Assembly (NCBI GenBank): GCA_003554915.1
Contig: PWHM01000028.1
Span: forward strand, 1-21,914
Length of the DNA stretch: 21,914 bases
Source of the DNA: Candidatus Nealsoniibacteriota bacterium
Lineage (GTDB): Bacteria; Patescibacteriota; Minisyncoccia; Minisyncoccales; PWPS01
Direction of reading: 5' to 3'
Part shown: positions 14,023 through 21,427 of the stretch, piece after piece
How the letters are laid out: each line of letters opens with the position of its first letter
How positions within the stretch are numbered: position 1 is the first letter of the stretch
The notes under the pieces: model-generated
Seen by the model: only the letters and a program-made list of their open reading frames with translations
The model's database searches: none
Told to the model about the DNA's origin: nothing
Translations under genes and position numbers: made by a program

Positions 14023-15283
14023 AAAAAAGATAAGAAAACTAACGCCCGAATTTTTAATAAACGGCTATCATTTTTTGTGGTCTTTTCTCGGTGGCTTGTT
14101 TTATGGATTTCCGGGGAAGAAGCTTACGGTCATAGGTGTAACCGGAACCAACGGGAAGTCGACTACGGTAAAGCTGATAACCGAGATATTAAAAAAAAGC
14201 GGTAAAAAGGTAGCGGTAATTTCTTCCATAGAACTTGAAGTTGCCGGCGAGAAAAGAGAAAACTTGATGAAGATGACCATGCCCGGGAGAGGGTTCATCC
14301 AGAAATTCTTACGCGAGGCGGCCAAAAAAGAATGCGACGCAGCTGTTCTGGAGGTTACCTCCGAAGGTATAAGACAATATAGACATAAATTTTTAGATTT
14401 CGATGTGGCGATAATTACCAATTTAGCTCCCGAACATATCGAATCACACGGAAGCTTCGAAAACTACAAAAAAGCCAAGGGTAAATTTTTCAAAGAAGTT
14501 GACAGGGTTCATATTTTGAATTTCGATGACGAGCACGTAAATTACTTCAATGGCTTTAAAGCGAATAAAAAGTACGGATACGGATTTAAAAAAACGGGAG
14601 AATTCGATGAAAAGATTGAGGGAAAAAACTTGAAAGCGAACTCGGAAGAAGTCAGCTTTCAAGTGGAAGGGCAAAGCTTCCGCTTGCCCATTCCGGGAGA
14701 GTTTAATGCCTATAACGGACTCGCCGCTTTGTCACTGGCCCGTGAAATGAAAATTGATTCCGAGGTGGTAAGGGAAGCTTTCGAGTCGATTCAAGGCATT
14801 CCGGGAAGAATGGAAAAGGTTATAGATGACGGTTTTACCGTTTTCGTCGATTACGCCTTTACCCCCAACGCTTTGGATAAGGTTTACACCTCGATAGCCG
14901 AAAAGATGAATCCTGAAAAGTTGATAGTCGTTTTGGGTGCTTGCGGTGGTGGCAGAGACAAGTGGAAACGGCCCGTTTTGGGCAAGATAGCGGCTAAATT
15001 CGCTGACGAAGTGATAGTGACTAATGAAGACCCTTACGACGAAGATCCGGAAGAGATAATACGTCAAGTGGCTAAGGGGGCTGAAGAAAAAGCTCGAAAG
15101 ATAACAAGCAGAAGAGAAGCGATAAACAAGGCGTTAAGCTTGGCTGAAGACGGAGACGTAGTGGTTATAACCGGAAAAGGGTCCGAGTCTTGGATTCAGG
15201 TTAAAAACGGGAAAAAGATTCCCTGGGACGACCGGGAAGTCGTCAGGGAAGAATATAAGAAAATTTATGTCAATCAAGGATAA
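14015..15283 (+). CDS. MurE-like Mur ligase lacking the N-terminal domain
   Basis: A 422-residue ATP-dependent peptide ligase of the Mur family, which joins an amino acid or peptide to a carboxyl group. The P-loop GVTGTNGKSTT is at residues 41-51, far nearer the N-terminus than in MurE, where about 110 residues come first. In place of the UDP-sugar-binding domain there is a short basic stretch and a hydrophobic segment (about residues 13-32). The central domain has NYKKAKGKFF with the probable carbamylated Lys. The C-terminal domain has PGRMEKV, DYAFTP (279-284; usually DYAHTP), GACGGGRDKWKRP and GKGSESW. The MurE amino-acid specificity motif DNPR is replaced by EDPYDEDP. So the fold is MurE-like, but the acceptor and amino acid are uncertain. 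ATG 14015 is preferred to TTG 14009. It overlaps ruvA and rtcB. Confidence 0.85.
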   Translation: MVKKKIRKLTPEFLINGYHFLWSFLGGLFYGFPGKKLTVIGVTGTNGKSTTVKLITEILKKSGKKVAVISSIELEVAGEKRENLMKMTMPGRGFIQKFLREAAKKECDAAVLEVTSEGIRQYRHKFLDFDVAIITNLAPEHIESHGSFENYKKAKGKFFKEVDRVHILNFDDEHVNYFNGFKANKKYGYGFKKTGEFDEKIEGKNLKANSEEVSFQVEGQSFRLPIPGEFNAYNGLAALSLAREMKIDSEVVREAFESIQGIPGRMEKVIDDGFTVFVDYAFTPNALDKVYTSIAEKMNPEKLIVVLGACGGGRDKWKRPVLGKIAAKFADEVIVTNEDPYDEDPEEIIRQVAKGAEEKARKITSRREAINKALSLAEDGDVVVITGKGSESWIQVKNGKKIPWDDREVVREEYKKIYVNQG

Positions 15284-16697
15284 ATTTACCAAAGTAAATA
15301 AAAATTTATGGGAATTGCCCAAGGAGCACTTCCCGTTTATGCGTGTCCCGGCCAGACTTTACGGAACACGGGAAATTCTCAGTCAAACCGAAGACAGAGC
15401 TCTGAAACAACTGGTTAACATCACTTCCCTGCCCGGGATAGTAAGGCACGCGGTGGCGATGCCGGATATACACTCCGGATACGGTCCGCCCATAGGCGGG
15501 GTCGGGGCTACTTTGGCCGACGGAGGAGTCATCTCTCCCGGATTCGTGGGATTCGATCAAAATTGCGGCCTGAGAATTCTCACTTCCGGGGTCAGTTTGG
15601 GAGATATGGAAGGTTATTTGGAAAATTTGACCGAGGAGATATTCAAAAACGTTCCTTCCGGTGTCGGTCGGGGTAGAAAAAAAGCGATGAGCATGTCCGA
15701 TTTGGAAAGTGTTTTAGATCACGGGTCGAAGTGGCTTGTTGAGCAGGGGTACGGAAAAAAGGGAGATGTAGAGTTTTGCGAAGGAAGAGGGTGTTTAGAA
15801 TCCGACCACAGAAAGGTTTCCGAAAAGGCTAAAAGCAGAGGTCTGGACCAAGTGGGTACTTTGGGGGGAGGGAACCATTTCATAGAAATTCAAATGGTCG
15901 ATGAAATTTATGACGATAAAAAAGCGGAAGTTTTCGGGCTCGCCGAAGAGCAAATCGTCGTTATGATTCATACCGGATCCAGAGGTTTGGGCCATCAAAA
16001 CTGTAAGGACTTTTTGAAAAAGGCGGAGAAATCAACCAAGAAAAATAATTACGATCTGCCCGACAGTCAACTGAACTGCTTTCCTTTTGATTCAAAGGAA
16101 GGACAGAATTTCTTTTTGGGACTGGGTGGAGCTTGTAATTTCTCTTTTGCCAACAGACAGATGATTGCTCATTCGGTCAGAAAAGTTTGGCGCTCGGTTT
16201 TTGAGGAAGGTTTGGATTTACTTTACGATGTAGCTCACAACACAGCCAAAGTGGAAAATCATGAAGTCGACGGGACGGAAAGAAAGCTCGTGGTGCACAG
16301 AAAAGGAGCCACCAGAGCTTTTCCTCCCGGCAGTAAAGAGCTTCCCGACAAATATAGAGAAACCGGCCAGCCGGTAATTATGCCCGGAAGCATGGGGACC
16401 TGCTCTTATGTTTTGGCGGGTAGTAGAGACGGCAAACCGAGCTTTTACTCTACTGCTCATGGAGCGGGAAGAAAGATGTCCAGAACGGCGGCCAGAAAAA
16501 ACATTTCGGGAAAAGATTTATTCGCATCACTTAAAAAGAAAAGAATAATTCTAAAATCCGGTTCTCGCAAGGGGGCGACCGAAGAAGCTCCGGCTGCTTA
16601 CAAGGACATAAATGAAATAGTCGAAGTGGTATCCGAAGCCGGACTGGCTACCAAAGTAGCGAAAGTAAAGCCGGTAGCGGTTATAAAGGGTGAATAA
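15267..16697 (+). CDS. rtcB: RtcB family RNA ligase (3'-phosphate/5'-hydroxyl, GTP- and Mn2+-dependent)
   Basis: A 476-residue RNA ligase joining 2',3'-cyclic- or 3'-phosphate ends to 5'-OH ends, used in tRNA splicing and RNA repair. The Mn-binding motif is GFDQNCG with Asp97 and Cys100, closer to the archaeal/eukaryal DINCG form than to the bacterial DIGCG. Other active-site parts are LGGGNHF, HTGSRGLGH, DVAHNTAKVE and the guanylylated histidine His398 in TAHGAGRKMSR. All are present, so the enzyme should be active. Archease, the usual activator of archaeal-type RtcB, is not encoded here. Its start overlaps the Mur ligase gene by 17 bases; the NIF3-like gene follows after 25. Since bacteria of this type have few spliced RNAs, RNA repair is the more likely role. 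Confidence 0.95.
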   Translation: MSIKDKFTKVNKNLWELPKEHFPFMRVPARLYGTREILSQTEDRALKQLVNITSLPGIVRHAVAMPDIHSGYGPPIGGVGATLADGGVISPGFVGFDQNCGLRILTSGVSLGDMEGYLENLTEEIFKNVPSGVGRGRKKAMSMSDLESVLDHGSKWLVEQGYGKKGDVEFCEGRGCLESDHRKVSEKAKSRGLDQVGTLGGGNHFIEIQMVDEIYDDKKAEVFGLAEEQIVVMIHTGSRGLGHQNCKDFLKKAEKSTKKNNYDLPDSQLNCFPFDSKEGQNFFLGLGGACNFSFANRQMIAHSVRKVWRSVFEEGLDLLYDVAHNTAKVENHEVDGTERKLVVHRKGATRAFPPGSKELPDKYRETGQPVIMPGSMGTCSYVLAGSRDGKPSFYSTAHGAGRKMSRTAARKNISGKDLFASLKKKRIILKSGSRKGATEEAPAAYKDINEIVEVVSEAGLATKVAKVKPVAVIKGE

Positions 16698-16722
16698 TCA
16701 GAATTTAACTTAAACTGCATCT

Positions 16723-17661
16723 ATGACGATAAAAGATATATACGAACTGGGAATAAAAGAAGGAAAAAAGTCCGATTTCAGAGGAAAAAAGGAGATAAAC
16801 TGGAAACTTTCTCGGACCGAAAAAGCTTATGAAAAACTCTCCGGAAAAGAAAAAAAGACATTCGATAAAGAAAAATTAACGAACCCTTACAGCGATACCA
16901 GGATTTTATATGGAGATCCCGACAAGAAGGTAAAAAAAATATTGGTCGGAATAGATATAGACGGGGAGGAGCTTCTTCTCGCCGATAAGATGGGTGACAT
17001 CGATTTGGTAATCTCTCATCATCCGAGAGGAAAAGCTTTGGCCGGTTTGGACGACGTCATGGACTTACAGATAGAGGTTTTACATCAATACGGCGTACCG
17101 GTCAACATCGCTGAAAAATTGCTGAAGAAGAAGATTAAGGAGGTTTCCAGAACTCTTTCTCCGGGAAATCATCAAAGGGCGGTCGATATGGCCGAGATTT
17201 TGGACATTCCCCTGATGACCATGCACACTCCTTGTGATAACATGGTTGCCGAGTTCGTCAATGAAAAACTGAAAAAAGACGAACCGAGATTGTTAAAAGA
17301 TGTTCTTAAATCTTTGAGAGAGATTCCGGAATATGAAAAAGCCGAAGAGTTGGGAATGGGACCGAAGATATTCGTCGGAGGTAAAGAAAACAGAGTGGGA
17401 GAAATGATTTTATCCGAAATCACCGGAGGTACCGAAGGTAATGCCGAAATATATGAAAGCTTAGCCCAAGCGGGAGCGGGTACGGTTATCGGCATGCATA
17501 TATCCGAAAAACACAGAGAGAAGGCGGAGAAGGCTCATATAAACGTCGTTATCGCCGGACATATGTCTTCCGATTCAATAGGAGTCAATCTATTTTTGGA
17601 TAAATTGAAAGATGTTGAAATAGTTTCTTGTTCCGGATTGATCAGGCATGAAAGAAATTAA
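16723..17661 (+). CDS. NIF3-like (NGG1p-interacting factor 3 family) metal-binding protein
   Basis: A 312-residue protein. The segment LVGIDIDGEELLLADKMGDIDLVISHHPRG fits the NIF3/YbgI family, in which a His-His pair (here His99-His100) binds a dinuclear metal site. The later segment VVIAGHMSSDSIGVNLFLDKL resembles the C-terminal GH..(S/T)E motif that supplies the other ligands, with Asp for Glu. About 75 residues at the N-terminus, basic and helical, precede the recognised fold and are not typical. The molecular function of the family is unsettled. It is in the ruvA-Mur-rtcB operon and abuts the next gene with no gap (TAA then ATG). The assignment is by motif recognition only. Confidence 0.65.
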   Translation: MTIKDIYELGIKEGKKSDFRGKKEINWKLSRTEKAYEKLSGKEKKTFDKEKLTNPYSDTRILYGDPDKKVKKILVGIDIDGEELLLADKMGDIDLVISHHPRGKALAGLDDVMDLQIEVLHQYGVPVNIAEKLLKKKIKEVSRTLSPGNHQRAVDMAEILDIPLMTMHTPCDNMVAEFVNEKLKKDEPRLLKDVLKSLREIPEYEKAEELGMGPKIFVGGKENRVGEMILSEITGGTEGNAEIYESLAQAGAGTVIGMHISEKHREKAEKAHINVVIAGHMSSDSIGVNLFLDKLKDVEIVSCSGLIRHERN

Positions 17662-18510
17662 ATGAAAAAGAAACCCATAAAGCTATTCGTAATCGAATTA
17701 ATTTTCTTTTTAGCCACTTTGCTTTTGGGAGTTTTTGTTGCTCATAGGTTGTCGGAAGTTTTCAATATCGCTTACGGGTACGGAGGTGGCGGAGAAGAAG
17801 CAATATCTCCCGTGGTTTTCGTAATTTATTTTTTAATCGCCACCCTGATAGTATTTTTGGTTTCTAAGAGCGAAAGAATGAAAAAGGGAAGACTGTTTTT
17901 CTTCAAATTCGCCTTTCTTTTTTCCGTAGCTCTGGGGGGAACGGTTACTTTCTCCGCTTTTTTACCGGGTATTCTTCCTCTTTTTGTCATTGTCCTTCTT
18001 CTTTTGGGTTGGCAACAAAAACCGGTTATTCTGCTTCATAACCTGTTGATCACCATTTCTATTGCGGGAATAGGAGCCGTTATGGGAAGCGTTTTCGATC
18101 CCGTCGTTATAGCCGGGCTTCTAATTATTTTTTCGGTTTATGATTTTATAGCCGTCTACAAAACCAAGCATATGGTTAAAATGGCTACCGAAATGATAAA
18201 AACCAAAGCGATAATGGGACTCGTAATTCCCTTTAATTTTTCCGATCTCTTGGACAACTTGGAGGATAAAGAAAAAAAAGAGTTTATGGTGCTTGGAGGA
18301 GGAGACTTGGCTTTTCCTCTCTTCTTAATCTCTTCCGTTACTCTTAGATACGGCATTAAAGAGGCGTTGCTTATAGTTGCCTTTTCCGGAATCGGTCTTT
18401 TTCTTTCCTTTTATCTTTTTATTATTCAAAAAACCAGAAAACCGATTCCGGCCCTGCCCCCGATTGCCTTGATGGCAATAATCGCCTATCTGATTATCGC
18501 CTTCTTTTAA
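17662..18510 (+). CDS. Presenilin/signal-peptide-peptidase-like intramembrane aspartyl protease (A22 family)
   Basis: A 282-residue membrane protein with about nine hydrophobic segments. It carries all three signatures of presenilin/SPP proteases in the right order: the YD motif in SVYDFIAVYKTKHM (Asp161), the GxGD motif as LGGGDLAFPL (Asp215), and PALP in KPIPALPPIALM (residues 263-266). The two aspartates form the intramembrane active site that cuts transmembrane segments. The loop between them holds a charged stretch (NLEDKEKKEF). The nearest known relatives by length and motif spacing are archaeal presenilin homologues; occurrence in bacteria is uncommon. Last gene of the ruvA operon. The substrate is unknown; remnant signal peptides or membrane protein turnover are possibilities. 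Confidence 0.88.
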   Translation: MKKKPIKLFVIELIFFLATLLLGVFVAHRLSEVFNIAYGYGGGGEEAISPVVFVIYFLIATLIVFLVSKSERMKKGRLFFFKFAFLFSVALGGTVTFSAFLPGILPLFVIVLLLLGWQQKPVILLHNLLITISIAGIGAVMGSVFDPVVIAGLLIIFSVYDFIAVYKTKHMVKMATEMIKTKAIMGLVIPFNFSDLLDNLEDKEKKEFMVLGGGDLAFPLFLISSVTLRYGIKEALLIVAFSGIGLFLSFYLFIIQKTRKPIPALPPIALMAIIAYLIIAFF

Positions 18511-18533
18511 CCTTTTAAGAAAAACACCCCTGT

Positions 18534-18562
18534 GTCATTCTGAGGGCGCAGCCCGAAGAATC
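18534..18562. repeat. GTCATTCTGA...GAAGAATC hairpin repeat, copy 3
   Basis: ATTCT/AGAAT outer stem, tandem G-A mismatch, then GGGC-GCA-GCCC inner stem. It sits between the convergent ends of the protease gene and elp3. The next bases to about 18613 are GC-rich and include CCTACCGCCTGCC, related to the palindrome at 13015-13030, in which elp3 ends. Confidence 0.7.
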
Positions 18563-18598
18563 CCTTCGCAAAGTGCTATAGGTGAGATCCTTCCTTGC

Positions 18599-20152
18599 CT
18601 ACCGCCTGCCTGCATCATCCTTGATCATATAACTATCTTCAAGACTGTAGCCGTTTTTTTTCCAATAACCTCTGGCACCCACTCCGGATATAACAGTTAT
18701 TTTATTTGTCGGAGCTTGTTTTTCCGCTTCTTTAATTAGCTTTTTACCCAAGCCTTTGTGTTGAGGAGATATTTCCAAAATTTCTCCTTTTTTTATTGCC
18801 GTTTGCTGGCCGTAGGTATGAATTTCTCTTATTATTGTCGAATCTTTCAAAACTTCGGGAAAAGGATCGGCGGGAATTCTCATCCGCAAAAGACTGAGTA
18901 ATTTGGTTCTTTTTTCATTTTCGAAAGTAAGGACGATCTCTTTGCCTTCGGAAGCGGCGTACTCCTCTTTAAACAGCTTTATTTTTTCATCGGGGTCGTA
19001 GTTATCTTTAACTTCTCTGCACCTGATACAGTTACATCTCCACCCTTCACGCTTCGCTTTTTTATGGAGTTTTTCTCTCAGATTGGAAGATCCTCCTCCG
19101 GCAACTACATATTGAGAAGGGATATCTCTGATTACCCGCTGAATCCTAACCCAGTAGGGAATCGTCTCTTTTTTGATTTTTGTCAAAAGATCGATAAGTT
19201 CTTTTTCTTTGTAGGGAGTATATTTTCCTTTTTTATAAAGCTCATAGAGAGGCGCTTCCTCTAAAACCATGCAGGGATATATTTTTAAAAAGTCGGGCTT
19301 GAATCGTTCGTCTTCGAATATTGTTTTCACCATATCGAAATCACGCTTGAAATCGGAACCGGGCAAATCGGGCATTATCTGGTAGCAAATTTTGAAACCG
19401 GCATCTTTCAGCACTTTGGTCGCCTTGACGGTTTTATCCACCCTGTGTCCTCTTTTGTTTTTTTCTAAAACGTCGTCGTATATGCTTTGAACTCCCAGTT
19501 CGACCATGGTTACCCCCAACTTTCTTAGATGTTTAATTTCTTTTTTGTTTATGTAGTCGGGTCTGGTTTCTACCGAAAGACAGACCAGTTTATGGTTCGC
19601 CCTTTCGTTTTTTTCTTGCGCCTCTTTTAGATCGCTCGAACCACTTTCATTTAAAGCGTCGAAGCAGGATTTTACAAAACTTTCTTTGTATTTTTTTTCA
19701 TAATTGGACCAAGTCTCTCCGATTATTCTAATTTCCACTTTATCGGTAGGGTGGCCGGTCTTACGCAGCGATTTTAATCTGTTTTTTACCTGGTCTTCGG
19801 GATCGAAATCATTCAGTTTTGCTCGCATGACCGCCGGTTCGTCGTCAAGGTAGCTCTTGGGAGCCCCTTCTTGAGTAGGGCAATAGAGGCACTTACCGGG
19901 ACAATCGTAAGGCTTGGTAAGAACCGATACGTTCACTACACCTGACAGAGACCTAACCGGTCTGAGTCTCAGGGCCGCTTCCAATCTTTTATCTTTTATA
20001 TTCATATCTCTATAAACTGAAATCAAATCCGTATTGGGCGGACAATTTTTTCCGTACTTTTTACAGACGTTTCTTTTGGTCTGGTCGACTATTTCTCTGG
20101 AAATCTTGTCTTTTTCCAGAAGATTTTTTACTATTTCTTCTGCTAAATTCAT
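18599..20152 (-). CDS. elp3: Elp3 family tRNA wobble-uridine carboxymethyltransferase (radical SAM + GNAT)
   Basis: A 517-residue protein that makes cm5U at tRNA position 34 from acetyl-CoA by radical chemistry. The radical SAM domain has the iron-sulfur cysteines Cys84, Cys88 and Cys91 in DCPGKCLYCP. Further landmarks are SVETRPDY, LGVQSIYDDVLEKNKRGH, the zinc-site CNCIRCREV and a C-terminal GNAT acetyltransferase domain with the acetyl-CoA loop QHKGLGKKL and ARGYWKKNGY. Start: an ATG at 20185 would add 11 residues, but a good -10 box (20174-20179) lies inside that extension, so ATG 20152 is preferred. The last codons and stop lie in a GC-rich repeat. It is divergent from a Trm9-like gene, whose product would methylate cm5U. 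Confidence 0.95.
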   Translation of the reverse strand: MNLAEEIVKNLLEKDKISREIVDQTKRNVCKKYGKNCPPNTDLISVYRDMNIKDKRLEAALRLRPVRSLSGVVNVSVLTKPYDCPGKCLYCPTQEGAPKSYLDDEPAVMRAKLNDFDPEDQVKNRLKSLRKTGHPTDKVEIRIIGETWSNYEKKYKESFVKSCFDALNESGSSDLKEAQEKNERANHKLVCLSVETRPDYINKKEIKHLRKLGVTMVELGVQSIYDDVLEKNKRGHRVDKTVKATKVLKDAGFKICYQIMPDLPGSDFKRDFDMVKTIFEDERFKPDFLKIYPCMVLEEAPLYELYKKGKYTPYKEKELIDLLTKIKKETIPYWVRIQRVIRDIPSQYVVAGGGSSNLREKLHKKAKREGWRCNCIRCREVKDNYDPDEKIKLFKEEYAASEGKEIVLTFENEKRTKLLSLLRMRIPADPFPEVLKDSTIIREIHTYGQQTAIKKGEILEISPQHKGLGKKLIKEAEKQAPTNKITVISGVGARGYWKKNGYSLEDSYMIKDDAGRR

Positions 20153-20173
20153 AATCTTTTTATTAGGTGGTTT

Positions 20174-20202
20174 ATTATAGCCCATTGATCTTCATATCCA
20201 AA
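20174..20202 (-). promoter_or_regulatory. Promoter of elp3
   Basis: On the minus strand: -35 TTTGGA (20202-20197), a 17-base spacer and -10 TATAAT (20179-20174). The expected start near 20167 is about 15 bases before ATG 20152 and inside the alternative longer reading frame. Confidence 0.65.
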
Positions 20203-20234
20203 ATAACAAAACTGCACTTCCCATTTCAACTCCA

Positions 20235-20260
20235 TTGAAGAGAGGTCAGGCCTCTCTCAA
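20235..20260. repeat. Imperfect palindrome in the elp3-methyltransferase divergent region
   Basis: TTGA, AGAGAGG (20239-20245), loop TCAGG, CCTCTCT, CAA: ten to eleven pairs with one bulge. It lies about midway between the two divergent promoters. It could be an operator, a repeat, or neutral. Confidence 0.45.
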
Positions 20261-20304
20261 GATATCTCTTAAGATTACCTTTGATTTTCCATTTTTTTAT
20301 TAAG

Positions 20305-20325
20305 GATTACGGATTATCGATTAAT
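20305..20325 (+). repeat. Three tandem heptamers GATTAYN upstream of the methyltransferase
   Basis: GATTACG, GATTATC, GATTAAT, the same family as the array at 13390-13424 and with the same terminal unit GATTAAT. Confidence 0.7.
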
Positions 20326-20336
20326 CTTTGATTTAT

Positions 20337-20364
20337 TTGCTTTAAGCGAAACAATCTTTATAAT
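20337..20364 (+). promoter_or_regulatory. Promoter of the methyltransferase-DUF498 unit (leaderless-type spacing)
   Basis: -35 TTGCTT (20337-20342), a 16-base spacer and a perfect -10 TATAAT (20359-20364). The ATG follows after eight bases, so the mRNA probably starts at or next to the start codon. Confidence 0.75.
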
Positions 20365-20372
20365 GTAGTTGT

Positions 20373-21056
20373 ATGAATAGTGAAAGAAAAATATTAAAGA
20401 AAACAAAAAAAGATTACAATCTGATTGCGGATCATTTTTCAAGTACCAGAAAGTATCCTTGGAAAAATTTGGAGTTTCTTTTTAAAGATATTCCGGAAGG
20501 TGGAAAAGTTTTGGACCTGGGGTGCGGGAACGGAAGGTTTTATGAGTTTTTAAAAGAAAAAAATATAGAATACGTAGGTATTGACAAGGCGGAAAAGTTG
20601 ATTGAGAAAGCTCGGAAAAAATATCCGGAAGCGGATTTCAGGATGGCCGACGCCTTGGATCTGCCTTTTGAGAATAATTATTTTGATTTTGTAATCTCGA
20701 TTGCCGTTTTTCACCACATGCCCTCTGAAAAAATAAGATTAAAATTTCTAAATGAAGCGAGAAGGGTTTTAAAAAGCGGAGGCAAGTTGAAGCTTTCGGT
20801 TTGGGATTTGCTTTCTACTGATAAGAGAATCTATCTACGAAATCCGAAAGAAAAGCTAACCGGTAAAATCGGAATCAGGGATATTCTTTTACCATGGAAA
20901 AACGATAAGGGGGAGGTGGCAACCGAAAGATATTATCACGCTTTTAAAAAAAAGGAGCTTGAAAAACTGGCCGAAAAAGCGGAGCTTAAAAATATCGAAG
21001 TTTTCGAAAAAGGAGAAAAACATAAATCCACGCTGTTTCTTTTTGCTAAAAAATGA
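20373..21056 (+). CDS. Trm9/ALKBH8-like SAM-dependent tRNA wobble-uridine methyltransferase
   Basis: A 227-residue class I methyltransferase. The SAM motif I is VLDLGCGNGRFYEFL (about residues 46-60). Several segments specifically resemble Trm9, the eukaryotic enzyme that methylates cm5U34 to mcm5U34: YNLIADHFSSTRKYPW near the N-terminus (Trm9 type: YNxIAxHFSxTRxxPW), DFVISIAVFHH, a GGKLKLSVW strand, an LLPWK segment and RYYHAFKKKELEKL. Generic methyltransferases lack the HFS-TR-PW and RYYH motifs together. Trm9 works with Trm112; no such gene is seen. It is divergent from elp3, the gene for the preceding step. It overlaps the DUF498 gene by four bases. The family call is good; substrate is inferred from resemblance and context. 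Confidence 0.8.
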   Translation: MNSERKILKKTKKDYNLIADHFSSTRKYPWKNLEFLFKDIPEGGKVLDLGCGNGRFYEFLKEKNIEYVGIDKAEKLIEKARKKYPEADFRMADALDLPFENNYFDFVISIAVFHHMPSEKIRLKFLNEARRVLKSGGKLKLSVWDLLSTDKRIYLRNPKEKLTGKIGIRDILLPWKNDKGEVATERYYHAFKKKELEKLAEKAELKNIEVFEKGEKHKSTLFLFAKK

Positions 21057-21394
21057 AAATAGATTATATAAATTACGGGAAAATAAGGGTCGGAGACAAG
21101 GAATATTCCGAAAGTGTAGTGATTAGCTCCGAAGGGCTGATTTTCAATTGGAAAGAAAAAAAGAAGATAGATGAAAAAAGTATGGAGATGCTTTTAAAAC
21201 AAAACCCGGAAGTTTTAATCATCGGCAAATCCAAAAGTTTTACGGAAGTAACTCCGGAAGCCAAGGGGCTGCTTAAAGGAAAAGAAATTATTTTAATCGA
21301 AGACGATCTCTCGGAGGCGATAAATTGCTTCAATCGAGGAACGAAAATATACGAATCGGTTTTGGCGGTTTTTGTTATAGAGGATACGTCTTGA
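21053..21394 (+). CDS. Mth938-like domain (DUF498) protein
   Basis: A 113-residue single-domain protein. The pattern IDYINYGKIRVGDKEYSES, W in FNWKEKK, NPEVLIIGKSKS, KGKEIILIEDDLSEAINCFNR and a hydrophobic C-terminal strand match the Mth938 fold found in archaeal Mth938 and human NDUFAF3/AAMDC. No catalytic residues are known for the family and no function can be given. It is translationally coupled to the Trm9-like gene (ATGA, 21053-21056). Its stop codon overlaps the -35 box of the next promoter. Confidence 0.8.
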   Translation: MKIDYINYGKIRVGDKEYSESVVISSEGLIFNWKEKKKIDEKSMEMLLKQNPEVLIIGKSKSFTEVTPEAKGLLKGKEIILIEDDLSEAINCFNRGTKIYESVLAVFVIEDTS

Positions 21395-21421
21395 CAATCC
21401 TAATAAAAAAGGTAGTATTAT
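21391..21421 (+). promoter_or_regulatory. Promoter upstream of the greA-like gene
   Basis: Consensus -35 TTGACA (21391-21396); -10 best read as TATTAT (21416-21421, spacer 19) or GTATTA (21415-21420, spacer 18). The spacer is long but both hexamers are clear. The inverted GGTA/TACC around the -10 (21411-21424) could be an operator. The predicted start is about 21428, at the ATG of a small upstream ORF. Confidence 0.65.
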
Positions 21422-21427
21422 ACCACT

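Noticed and set aside
20153..20185. Longer Elp3 start at 20185
   Set aside because: A TATAAT with a well-placed -35 falls within the extra codons, so they are probably upstream of or at the transcript start. Not excluded.
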